NCBI GenBank assembly: GCA_934276635.1
Contig: CAKQTH010000004.1
Coordinates: 1 to 64,000 of the forward strand
DNA length: 64,000 nt
From: an uncultured Alphaproteobacteria bacterium
GTDB lineage: Bacteria > Pseudomonadota > Alphaproteobacteria > RF32 > CAG-239
Reading direction: 5' to 3'
The notes under the pieces are model-generated. The model was not told where the DNA came from, ran no database searches, and saw only the letters and a list, made by a program, of their open reading frames with translations. A program made the translations under genes and the position numbers. Below, one piece after another: positions 29,101 through 36,865 of this stretch. The number at the start of each line of letters is the position of its first letter. Within the stretch, counting starts at the first letter, position 1.

Positions 29101-29547
29101 CGGAAATCTTTTCAATACATCTTGGCAAAAACCGTGAATTGTTTGAATCCGCATTCCTCCGGCCGTATCCAAAAACAACGCAAACAACCGGCGCGCATGC
29201 TCAAGTATCGCTTTTTTGAGCTTTTCATCAGACGGGAGACTGCCGCAAACACCGACAATTTCTTCTTCCAATTTTTTTTCATCGGCAACCGACCATGAGG
29301 CAAGTTTTCCGGCAATACGGCTTTTCATCTCTACCGCCGCGGCCTTGGTATATGTCAGACACAAAATCTTTGACGGCAAAACTCCGCTGAGCAAAAGGCG
29401 GATAACTCTGTCGGTCAAAACTTTTGTTTTTCCGGTTCCGGCCGATGCCTCAACCCAAACCGACGCTTGCGGATCAGAGGCCTCTCTTTGTCTTTTTTCG
29501 GCCAATATCGAAAGGCTGTCAGCTGTTGTGTTTTTTTCATCAGTCAT
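26194..29547 (-). CDS. addA: double-strand break repair helicase-nuclease AddA
   Basis: The UvrD-type helicase subunit of AddAB, which resects double-strand breaks for recombination, as RecBCD does in enteric bacteria. The 1117-aa protein has Walker A ASAGTGKT (34-41), motif II VDEAQDNSGEQW, motif III/IV QSIYGFQGA, motif V/VI VHGSKGLQAP and YVALTRAED. A C-terminal RecB-type nuclease domain carries QIDRLY and DFKTNRP. The preferred start is ATG 29547, 8 nt after GGAGA; ATG 29553 is possible. It overlaps the end of addB, so the subunits are coupled. Confidence 0.96.
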   Translation of the reverse strand: MTDEKNTTADSLSILAEKRQREASDPQASVWVEASAGTGKTKVLTDRVIRLLLSGVLPSKILCLTYTKAAAVEMKSRIAGKLASWSVADEKKLEEEIVGVCGSLPSDEKLKKAILEHARRLFALFLDTAGGMRIQTIHGFCQDVLKRFPLEAGISPHFEVMDDRKSKEILNNIKKEILENRQEPEIAAAIEYLVENISEYSFPDILQMITESRNVLAEFLHKYKSFSEMKERLAESLELSVDETTESLQQKFMQNTDIEEIRKICAALGKNPKKKDTDAMEIMLSILEKGWSKELFEQYKGIFVGAKNKEKALPVCEDNKKQTPELVDWLSSEQQRVLQYVGREINLRVFLSTTAILTIAEKLISKYDEFKRKSSKNDYEDLVLITKNLLENRDAAQWVLYKLDGGIDHILVDEAQDNSGEQWAIIRSLSEEFFAGFGAAGEKRTVFAVGDRKQSIYGFQGANPGEFENMRQYFSKKSQDFKTVSLDVSFRSTPQVLDVVNMVFKSENSKKGVAPENQTVEHLAHRVGQAGRVELWPILEAKEANVDEREEFDLPKAGASQELAGKIAKRIKETVLEKTYIPSRKRFASYGDFLILVQRRGQFVAEFIRECKNRSIPIAGADRIKLLDQIAVQDLLSLGKFLLLPVDDLSLAEVLKSPLFGLDDDDLTTLCAKRGNASLWSKLADFPQYREVYEYLQNLLNMTDFLRPYELYNRILSVDKKRIKFVERLGIEVEDGLNEFLNLTIEFEREHIPSLQEFIRWMEEDDVEIKRETEQSEVNAVRIMTVHGSKGLQAPIVILPDTLRKPPAKRVMDLLVGDELYFPLCSADYADECEKIYQKNQQKAMDEYRRLLYVALTRAEDVLCICGFKKKNQKADDSWYNLCFEAMEKIANPKEEILVYEAKEKNIPEVKTDTKIKKHLLPDFEWIKTDAPQEAPLSKPYRPSIDEKDDEICASPIEEKEQYRYKRGLIIHKILQMSSSMPKESRNERILEFIEKNMPEAGENTIRTTANEVISLLEDARFSDIFGGNSSAEVSVMGEVDGKIISAQIDRLYVCGDCVKIVDFKTNRPAADSAKDVPQAYIKQLGAYEKLLQKIYPDKKVEKYILWTNTTTMMRID

Positions 29548-32452
29548 CGCCATTTTCTCCAACATTGTCTTCATCATCGCCGGAAACTCCCCATTCTTTT
29601 ATGCGGCACAAATGCTCATAATCATCATGCGGACCAGCATATTTCGGCTTGGTCTTAACAACATATGCCATATCCGGATTGTCGTACCTATCCAACAGAT
29701 TTTTAATTATTTGAAATCCTTGCTGCAAAAAGCTCTCCATATGTTCGTTGATTATGACTTCGCCGCCCTTAAATTTCCAATATTTCAGGTTTTTCACTTT
29801 GCGGGACGAAACTTTTTCATATCCGCCATTTTGCGCAATTATGCCCTCGACAATCAACTGAACATTTTTGTAGCTCATAACCGATTTTTTGTTCGGAACA
29901 TTTGAGCCGGTTTTATAGTCTATAACAGAAACCGAGCCGTCTTCATATTCGTCTATGCGGTCGGCTTTTGCATTAATCGAACTGCATCCGCCGAAAAGCT
30001 CAAATTCGAGCTCTCCCCTGTTTTCGGAATATATACGCCTGATGCCTTTTCTTTGGTCGACTTCTCGGCTTAAAATCCATTTCACGGTTTTTACAAATTT
30101 TGCCCACCAGAAAACTTTGTTGATTTCTTCGGCGCTGTGCTGTTCAAAAAGTTGCTTTGCCAACGAAAAATATATATTTTCCGCATCTTCCGGCAGCTGT
30201 GCATTATATATAGTATTAAACTGCTCGATAATTTTGTGAATCAAAACACCATAATCCCGCGCGTCAGGCTCTGCGTCAATATCATCAAGCGGATACAGTT
30301 TCAAAATATATTTTGCAAACGCGGCGTACGGATTGTCTATCAAAGTCTGAAGCGCAGATGCCGAAAAACGCCGCGGTCTGAGCACGACATTCGGACGCGG
30401 CGCCGGAGCTTCTGCCGGCGCATATGCTGCCGCCCGTTCAATGTCTTTTGCCCAAAGCGCATATTCGTTTTCGTATAAATCTTCTATTTTTATGCCTGAG
30501 GCGCAGGCTACAGTCTCAAAGCGCAAAAGCCAGCGCGATTTGTTGGTCGGCGCATCGCCTGAACGAGCCGCTCTGGTAATATATACATTTTGCCCGCTGA
30601 GCAAATTTGCAAAATCAAAGGCAAAAATTCCGACTTCCTTTTCCGGCAGCGGCAGCCCGAATTCTTTTTTCATCGGACGCGACATCCACGGATCGGCATC
30701 AGCCGACGGCGGCCAAACACCTTCATTTACTTCTGCAATTATGACCGTGTCAAAATTATTCAAACGAGCCTCAACCGGTCCCATAATTTTCAATCTTGGG
30801 TGCGTTCCGTATTGCTTGCGGACAACTTCCGCCGACATCATATTTTCCAAAAAATCGGCATATTCGGAGCATTCTATTTCTCCGATTATATCTGATTTTT
30901 CAAGCAGTCCGGCAAAAAACGCCGAAGCTGTTTTTCCTTCTTCTCCGCGCCACAAAGCGCCCGCACCGGAGATTTCCTGCGTTTGCGCCAATGTTTCGGC
31001 AACCGAAAGATGCGCAAAAATCAAATCATTTAATTTTGCGGCTTTTTGGGCAAAAAGTTCTTTCAGCGGCAGCATTTTTTCTTTTATTTCATCTGCCCAC
31101 TGCTGCAAATTTTTATCAATGTCCGTCTTGTCTTTTTTGCGCAGAACCGTTGTTTCAAAATCGCGTACATTTTTGCGAAAATCACTGTTTTTTTGCGAGC
31201 AGCGGCAAAGCGGATTTTTCAAAAGCGCCAAAAACTGCACACCGGCAAAATCAGTCTCAACCGCCTGCACAATCTGACGCAAAAATATTGCAACCGGCAT
31301 AAGGTGCAATGGTTTTCCCGCCGTGTCGTCAACAGTTATTTTCCATCTTTCAAGTTCTGAGGCAACCATTCTGGCCAAATTTCTGTCCGGTGAAACAAGC
31401 GCTATACGCGTTTCTTTGTCTTCAAGTTTTTCGCGCATAATCAGCGCAATCGTCAACGCCTCATGGCGCAAATCTTCACACGAAACAAGATGCATCCCTT
31501 CAAATGTTTCGCGCGGAAACGGGCGGTTTTTCAGCTCAAGCCATTTATCGCTGCCCTGCGCCGGCCGCATAACTTCCGAAACAAACCTTTCTCGCTGCGG
31601 ATTTTCGGACGGGCACAGGTCAACAACATCATCGCGGCTGATATCCAAAAATTCGAGCAGTTTTGCAAGCTGATACTGCGGGTGATTTTCATCTGCGCCG
31701 AAAAATTCCTCATCGCTCAAATTTCTATCAAGTCCGCCAATATATATCTGCCCGTTCGGAAGATTTTTTATTGCCCGCAAAAATTCTTTAATCTGCGGAT
31801 AATCCGCATAAATTCCGGCCGCGATTATATGTGTTTTCGGCTTGTTTTCTTCCCAGCTTTCGGCTTTGATTTTCAGCAGTATATTTTGTTTTTCTGCCGC
31901 ATCGACCGCATTTTTTTCTGCCAGAATCTGCGGCCAATATTGCGTAACAATCTGTAAAAATTTCAAAGTTTCCTGCCAATGTTCCGCATATTTTTCCGGA
32001 ACCAGATTTTTCAATTCATCAAAATCAAGCCGCTCGTTGTGCACCTCATCAATCAGTTTTTCGAGCTGACCGGCCAGCGCCGACGCCTGTGCCGCAGAAA
32101 ACTTTTGCAATCCGAAATCGGCAGGTTTCGACAATATGATTTTTGTAAAAATCAAATGTCTTTCCATATTATCAACCGCGGGCAAAACATCTCTTGCAAA
32201 AGCATCTTCCGACAAAAAAATCTCGTCTTCTTCCAAATCTCCGAGCGGAATTATGCGCGGCAGAATCGTCGGGGCAAGCCCCTGCGCGCGAACAAACGCT
32301 TCTTTGATTGTTTGAGCTCCGCGCCGATTCGGCACAAAAACAACAACCTGCGACAACATCAACATATCATCGGCATATTGTCTGAGCAGAGTTTCGGCTA
32401 TCAAATCGGCAAATCGATTTGCTGCCGGAATATTGAAAACATTGCAATTCAT
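29540..32452 (-). CDS. addB: AddAB recombination complex subunit AddB
   Basis: A 970-aa partner of AddA. Its N-terminal helicase-like region begins with the AddB-type VVVFVPNRRGAQT in place of a Walker A. The C-terminal nuclease domain has ADRIDEY followed by VIDYKTGSN, the RecB-family Asp/Lys active-site pattern. With AddA it forms the two-nuclease AddAB enzyme. It lies 39 bp after rdgB and its end overlaps addA by 8 bp, so it is part of the long aroK-to-addA operon. Confidence 0.94.
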   Translation of the reverse strand: MNCNVFNIPAANRFADLIAETLLRQYADDMLMLSQVVVFVPNRRGAQTIKEAFVRAQGLAPTILPRIIPLGDLEEDEIFLSEDAFARDVLPAVDNMERHLIFTKIILSKPADFGLQKFSAAQASALAGQLEKLIDEVHNERLDFDELKNLVPEKYAEHWQETLKFLQIVTQYWPQILAEKNAVDAAEKQNILLKIKAESWEENKPKTHIIAAGIYADYPQIKEFLRAIKNLPNGQIYIGGLDRNLSDEEFFGADENHPQYQLAKLLEFLDISRDDVVDLCPSENPQRERFVSEVMRPAQGSDKWLELKNRPFPRETFEGMHLVSCEDLRHEALTIALIMREKLEDKETRIALVSPDRNLARMVASELERWKITVDDTAGKPLHLMPVAIFLRQIVQAVETDFAGVQFLALLKNPLCRCSQKNSDFRKNVRDFETTVLRKKDKTDIDKNLQQWADEIKEKMLPLKELFAQKAAKLNDLIFAHLSVAETLAQTQEISGAGALWRGEEGKTASAFFAGLLEKSDIIGEIECSEYADFLENMMSAEVVRKQYGTHPRLKIMGPVEARLNNFDTVIIAEVNEGVWPPSADADPWMSRPMKKEFGLPLPEKEVGIFAFDFANLLSGQNVYITRAARSGDAPTNKSRWLLRFETVACASGIKIEDLYENEYALWAKDIERAAAYAPAEAPAPRPNVVLRPRRFSASALQTLIDNPYAAFAKYILKLYPLDDIDAEPDARDYGVLIHKIIEQFNTIYNAQLPEDAENIYFSLAKQLFEQHSAEEINKVFWWAKFVKTVKWILSREVDQRKGIRRIYSENRGELEFELFGGCSSINAKADRIDEYEDGSVSVIDYKTGSNVPNKKSVMSYKNVQLIVEGIIAQNGGYEKVSSRKVKNLKYWKFKGGEVIINEHMESFLQQGFQIIKNLLDRYDNPDMAYVVKTKPKYAGPHDDYEHLCRIKEWGVSGDDEDNVGENGDD

Positions 32453-32491
32453 ATCAGGATATTATGCAATCGCCGAAAATAAGTCAACCGC

Positions 32492-33073
32492 TTAAAAAAC
32501 TTCTGCGACAAATTTTGCGAGTGCTCTGCCGCGATGCGAAATTTTGTTTTTTTCTTCTGCCGAAAATTGTCCGAAAGAAATATCATACCCGTCCGGAATA
32601 AAAATCGGATCAAAGCCGAAACCGCCGGTTCCCGATTTTTTCAAAGCGATTTTGCCGTCAACGCGTCCTTCAAAAACTCTGCATGTTTCATCGGGATACG
32701 CAATCACCAAAAAACACGAAAAATGCGCGCCTCTGTCTTTTTCCTGAACACCGTTCATTTCGGCCAAAAGCATATCCATTGCCTTTGCAAAATCGCGGTT
32801 CGGGGCATATCTGGCCGAATAAACACCCGGACGCCCGTCAAGAGCATCAACGCAAAGCCCGGAATCATCTGCCAGCGCTGGAAGTCCGGTTTGTTTCATC
32901 ACCGCATAGGCTTTCAGTTTTGCGTTTTCTTCAAAAGTCGTGCCGGTTTCTTCAATATCGCCGAGGTTCAATTCTGCCGCAGAAACAACCTCAACTCCGA
33001 AAGGCTCCAACAACTCTCTCATTTCTTTGATTTTGCCCTGATTGTGGCTGGCAAACACGATTTTTTTTATCAT
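32492..33073 (-). CDS. rdgB: XTP/dITP diphosphatase (RdgB/HAM1)
   Basis: This removes deaminated purine triphosphates (ITP, dITP, XTP) from the nucleotide pool. The 193-aa length is normal. Family motifs are ASHNQGKIKEM at the N-terminus, ALADDSGLCVDAL, GVYSARYA, GTGGFGFDPIF and SHRGRAL. It is one base after rph and translated in the same direction; rph-rdgB pairing is common in bacteria. Confidence 0.97.
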   Translation of the reverse strand: MIKKIVFASHNQGKIKEMRELLEPFGVEVVSAAELNLGDIEETGTTFEENAKLKAYAVMKQTGLPALADDSGLCVDALDGRPGVYSARYAPNRDFAKAMDMLLAEMNGVQEKDRGAHFSCFLVIAYPDETCRVFEGRVDGKIALKKSGTGGFGFDPIFIPDGYDISFGQFSAEEKNKISHRGRALAKFVAEVF

Positions 33074-33074
33074 T

Positions 33075-33788
33075 TTATGCCTCGTTTATTGCTTTTTTCT
33101 GCGCCGCGATGAGTTCCGCAATTCCTTTTTTCGCAAGTTTGAGCAGCTCCAAAAATCTGTCTTCTTCAAACGGCTCGCCTTCTGCTGTTCCCTGAACTTC
33201 AATAATCTTTCCGCCGGCGCTGAGCACAAAGTTTGTGTCCGCCTGAGCCGCGCTGTCTTCTTCATATTCCAAATCGAGCAGTTGTTCGCCCTCATATATT
33301 CCGCATGAAACCGCCGCCACAAATTCTTTTATCGGATTGACCAACAATTTGCCTTCTTTACGCATTTTTTGAATTGCCAGATATAAGGCCACAAATCCTC
33401 CGGTGATTGAAGCGGTGCGGGTTCCGCCGTCCGCCTGCAAAACATCGCAGTCGATTGTAATGCAGTGTTCTTTGAGCGCACTCAAATCCACTACCGAGCG
33501 CAGGCTGCGGCCGACAAGGCGCTGAATTTCCTGCGTGCGGCCGCTCGGCGATTTCAGCTCGCGCTGAGTTCTTTGGCGGTTCGCTCTCGGCAGCATCGAA
33601 TATTCTGCCGTAATCCAGCCTTTTCCGCTGCCTTTCAGCCAAGACGGGATTTTTTCTTCAACGGTTGCCGTACACAAAACATGTGTATTTCCGCATTTTA
33701 TCAGGCAGGAGCCTTCCGCATAAAGATTGACATTAGGGATAATCTCAACCTTGCGCATTTCGTCATTTTGTCGTCCTGAAATTCTCAT
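33075..33788 (-). CDS. rph: ribonuclease PH
   Basis: A phosphate-dependent 3'-5' exoribonuclease that trims tRNA 3' ends. The 237-aa product carries the RNase PH hallmarks: GNTHVLCTATVEE, GWITAEYSMLPRA, RTQRE, GRSLRSVVDL, ITIDCDVLQADGGTRTASI. It is two bases after the CNNM/CBS gene and one base before rdgB, so it sits inside a tightly packed operon. Confidence 0.97.
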   Translation of the reverse strand: MRISGRQNDEMRKVEIIPNVNLYAEGSCLIKCGNTHVLCTATVEEKIPSWLKGSGKGWITAEYSMLPRANRQRTQRELKSPSGRTQEIQRLVGRSLRSVVDLSALKEHCITIDCDVLQADGGTRTASITGGFVALYLAIQKMRKEGKLLVNPIKEFVAAVSCGIYEGEQLLDLEYEEDSAAQADTNFVLSAGGKIIEVQGTAEGEPFEEDRFLELLKLAKKGIAELIAAQKKAINEA

Positions 33789-33790
33789 TC

Positions 33791-35053
33791 TTATTCGTCC
33801 GTTTTTGTAATTTTAATTGATACAAGTTGATTTTTAACGCGTTTTAAGACCTCAAATTCAAAGCCTTCAAATATAAATTTTTGTCCTTGTTCCGGAATAG
33901 TCTGCGCCATATCCAAAAGATATCCGGCAACCGTAACCGCCTCTTCGTCGGCCAAATCCCAGCCGTATTTGCGGTTCAAATCGCGGATAGTTACCTGCCC
34001 GCCGACTTTTATGGCATTTTTGCCGATCTCTTCTATGGTGCCGATATCGATTTTTTCTTTGTCGCTTTCATCATTAATATCGCCGACAATTTCTTCCAAA
34101 ATATCTTCAAGCGTCACAATTCCGAGCAACGAGCCGTATTCATCGACCACAATCGCAAAATGTTCGCGTCTGTCGCGAAACTGTTTCAGCTGCTGGCGAA
34201 GTGTTGTATTTTCCGGAATAAACCACGGCGCGCTGAGCAGCTCTCTGACATTAACCTTTTCCAAGTTTCCATGGTTTTCAACACAGCTTTTTAAGAACAC
34301 GCTTGAGCGGATAACCCCGACAATGTTCTCTGGCCTATCTTTATAAAGAGGAATACGCGAATATATCGAATTTTTGATTTTTTCGAGCATCTCGTCAATC
34401 GGCATATCAATATCAAGCGAGAACACATCTTTTCGGTGTTTCATTACATCATAAACCTGCACATCGGACAAATCAAGAATGCTCTCAAGCATAGCTTTTT
34501 CTTCTTTGATTTCTCCGCCGCCGTACATACAAATCGCGCCCCTTATTTCGGATATGCGGGTTTCGTTGTCGCAATCTCTCATGCCTTTGATACCGAACAA
34601 CTTAAATGTGTTGCGGACAATAAACTGCAAAACATATGCAAGCGGAGAAAAAAGCCATACCCAAAAGCGCATAATCGGCGCGACATACAACGCAACCGTA
34701 TTGGCATTCAAAACGGAATAGCTTTTCGGCAACATATCCGTATATACCAAAACCAAAATCGTCATTATCACCGTGGCATAAAACACGCCTTCGCTGCCGA
34801 ACATATCTATCAAAACGCTGGTGGCAAGCGCCGTGCCGAGCGTATTTGAAAGATTTGAGCCGATAAGCGTTGTAATAATCAGGCGGTCTTTTTGCGCAAA
34901 AAGGCGGTTGACGACCTTTGCCTTTTGGTTGTCTTCATTTTTTTCCTGATCCATCATATAGGCCTGAGAAGCTCCGGTCAAAGCGGTTTCCGAACCGGAA
35001 AAATATGCGGACAAAATCAGCAGCAAAATCACTGCGGCAATACTTATAATCAT
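33791..35053 (-). CDS. CNNM/CBS domain membrane protein (CorC/HlyC family)
   Basis: A 420-aa protein with an N-terminal DUF21/CNNM domain of three or four helices (LILSAYFSGSETAL, TLIGSNLSNTLGTALAT). A pair of CBS domains follows (RIPLYKDRPENIVGVI; FAIVVDEYGSLLGIVTLED), and then the C-terminal CorC_HlyC domain (VTVAGYLLDMAQTIP). Relatives take part in magnesium or cobalt export, though this is not proven for most members. Its ATG lies one base after aroK's stop. In many Alphaproteobacteria aroB sits between these two genes; here it does not. Confidence 0.92.
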   Translation of the reverse strand: MIISIAAVILLLILSAYFSGSETALTGASQAYMMDQEKNEDNQKAKVVNRLFAQKDRLIITTLIGSNLSNTLGTALATSVLIDMFGSEGVFYATVIMTILVLVYTDMLPKSYSVLNANTVALYVAPIMRFWVWLFSPLAYVLQFIVRNTFKLFGIKGMRDCDNETRISEIRGAICMYGGGEIKEEKAMLESILDLSDVQVYDVMKHRKDVFSLDIDMPIDEMLEKIKNSIYSRIPLYKDRPENIVGVIRSSVFLKSCVENHGNLEKVNVRELLSAPWFIPENTTLRQQLKQFRDRREHFAIVVDEYGSLLGIVTLEDILEEIVGDINDESDKEKIDIGTIEEIGKNAIKVGGQVTIRDLNRKYGWDLADEEAVTVAGYLLDMAQTIPEQGQKFIFEGFEFEVLKRVKNQLVSIKITKTDE

Positions 35054-35054
35054 C

Positions 35055-35582
35055 TTATTTCTCTTTTATAAAAGCATTAATGGCTTTGACAACCCGATTA
35101 ACCGTATTGTCAATTTGTTCTTCTTTGGTTTCTACCACAATATCGGCTTCGGAATAATACGGGTATTCATTGGCGATATATTTTTCGAGTTTGTTCTTCA
35201 GATGTTTGTCGTCGCCTTCAATAAACGGACGATGATTGCGCCCCGAGGTCCGACTGCACAAAACATCAACATCGGCTTTCAGCCAGATTGTTATCGCTTT
35301 GTCTTTTGCAATTTTGCGGGTTTGTTCCGCCACAAAAGAGCCTCCGCCGGAAGCCAGAACACAGGGTTCGCCCTGCAGCAGCCGTTTCATAACTCTTTGT
35401 TCTCCGGCACGATATTCTTCTTCTCCGAAACATTTCAAAACATCGACCAAAGACAAACCGGCGGCTTTTTCAACTTCTCTGTCTCCGTCGACAAACGGAA
35501 GTCCGAGTTTTTGAGCCAGTCTTTTTCCTACGCTCGTCTTTCCGCTGCCCATCAATCCGACAAGCAAAACAATTTTATCCAT
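35055..35582 (-). CDS. aroK: shikimate kinase
   Basis: This phosphorylates shikimate in aromatic amino-acid synthesis. The 175-aa product has the P-loop GLMGSGKTSVGKRLA and SGGGSF. RTSGRNHRPF matches the family's R-x-x-x-RP lid. The usual DTD is DGD here (FVDGDREVEK). It is the first gene of the leftward operon, divergent from the small membrane protein and xerD across a 95-bp promoter region. Confidence 0.95.
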   Translation of the reverse strand: MDKIVLLVGLMGSGKTSVGKRLAQKLGLPFVDGDREVEKAAGLSLVDVLKCFGEEEYRAGEQRVMKRLLQGEPCVLASGGGSFVAEQTRKIAKDKAITIWLKADVDVLCSRTSGRNHRPFIEGDDKHLKNKLEKYIANEYPYYSEADIVVETKEEQIDNTVNRVVKAINAFIKEK

Positions 35583-35677
35583 TTTTATACTCTGTTGTTT
35601 TAAACTTATTTAAACCTTTGCCGATAATAATATAATAATGTTGCAATTTTTCAACATAATTTTAAGGATTTTACGCA

Positions 35678-35812
35678 ATGAAACAAAAAAATAACCGACC
35701 TTTGCTTTATATTTTGGCAGCGATAGTTCTTTTGGGAATTGTTTATGTTGCCGCAAAAGATATTTCGCCCGAAACCGTTCATGTTGAAAAAAATATCGCA
35801 ATACACAAATGA
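35678..35812 (+). CDS. 44-aa single-helix membrane peptide upstream of xerD
   Basis: ATG 35678 follows TTAAGGA. The 44-aa product has a basic N-terminus, one hydrophobic helix (PLLYILAAIVLLGIVYVAA) and a polar tail. Its stop TGA overlaps the xerD ATG (ATGA, 35809-35812), which implies translational coupling. This supports a real gene rather than a chance frame. Function unknown. Confidence 0.65.
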   Translation: MKQKNNRPLLYILAAIVLLGIVYVAAKDISPETVHVEKNIAIHK

Positions 35813-36714
35813 AAAACGAAATCATCGAACTTTTTCTTGACTCTGTCCGCGCAGAAAAAGGAGCGGCGCAAAACACCGAACTTTCGTATCATTTTGACTT
35901 AAATCAACTGGCAGAGTTTTTTCAGAACAAAGATTGCAAAAACATCACGTCTGACGATTTGAAAAATTTTGTGCATTTTCTGTATCTGCACTCATATGCG
36001 CCGCGTTCGATTTTGCGCAAACTTTCGGTCGTCCGCGATTTTTTCAAATTTCTGCTTTCCGAAGGAATTATAAAAGAAAATCCGGCAACTTTGCTTGAAG
36101 CCCCGAAAAAAGACAAAACTCTGCCCGATTTTCTGACTGAAGAAGATATCATCAAACTTTCAAACAAAGCGGCAGAAAAAAACAATTTTACCGGCCTGCG
36201 CAACGCTGCGATGATTGTTTTGATGTATGCCTGCGGGCTCAGAGTTTCGGAGCTTGTAAATATGCCGGTTTCCGCCATAAATTTTGCGCGCAGAATTGTG
36301 TTTGTCAAAGGCAAAGGCAGCAAAGAAAGATTGGTCCCGATTGCTCAATACGCCATAGAAAAAATTCAAAATTATCTTGAATACAGAGAGGATTTTTTGG
36401 CAAACCGTGACTGTGCTTTTTTATTTCCGTCGCAAAAAAATCCCAAAAAACCAGTTTCACGCGAGATTTTTTTCAAAGATCTGAAAAATCTGGCCGCATT
36501 ATGCGGAATTTCGGAACAAAAAGTCCACCCCCATGTTTTGCGACATTCTTTTGCAACTTTTTTAATCAATAATGGAACGGATTTGCGCTCGGTGCAAAAA
36601 CTTTTGGGACACGAAAATATCACCACCACCGAAATATATACGCATATCCTTCCCGAAAAGCTGAAAAACACCGTTCAGTCCAATCACCCTCTGGCAAAAA
36701 TTGCAAAAAAATAA
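35809..36714 (+). CDS. xerD: tyrosine recombinase XerD
   Basis: This works with XerC to resolve chromosome dimers at dif near the division septum. The 301-aa product has an N-terminal SAM-like DNA-binding domain and the catalytic R-H-R-H-Y set: Arg in YACGLRVSEL, HPHVLRHSFAT, then LGHENITTTEIYTH with the nucleophile Tyr. Overlap with the 44-aa gene and divergence from aroK fit the conserved alphaproteobacterial xerD/aroK arrangement. No mobile-element context is seen, so this is the housekeeping recombinase. Confidence 0.94.
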   Translation: MKNEIIELFLDSVRAEKGAAQNTELSYHFDLNQLAEFFQNKDCKNITSDDLKNFVHFLYLHSYAPRSILRKLSVVRDFFKFLLSEGIIKENPATLLEAPKKDKTLPDFLTEEDIIKLSNKAAEKNNFTGLRNAAMIVLMYACGLRVSELVNMPVSAINFARRIVFVKGKGSKERLVPIAQYAIEKIQNYLEYREDFLANRDCAFLFPSQKNPKKPVSREIFFKDLKNLAALCGISEQKVHPHVLRHSFATFLINNGTDLRSVQKLLGHENITTTEIYTHILPEKLKNTVQSNHPLAKIAKK

Positions 36715-36865
36715 CATTCGGAATCGTTGTTTTTCCTATATTAACTCAATTTTAACATAATAGAGTGTATCTTCTGAACATAAGTTTTTCGGCAAAACTT
36801 TGTTTGTTGCCGTGTTCTCTTTGAAAAATCAAGGGGTTCGGCGTAATTGGAGTATGATTTAACAT

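Noticed and set aside
35809..36714. Integrase of a mobile element
   Set aside because: Length, motifs and the aroK-divergent context fit housekeeping XerD, and no att sites or cargo are present.
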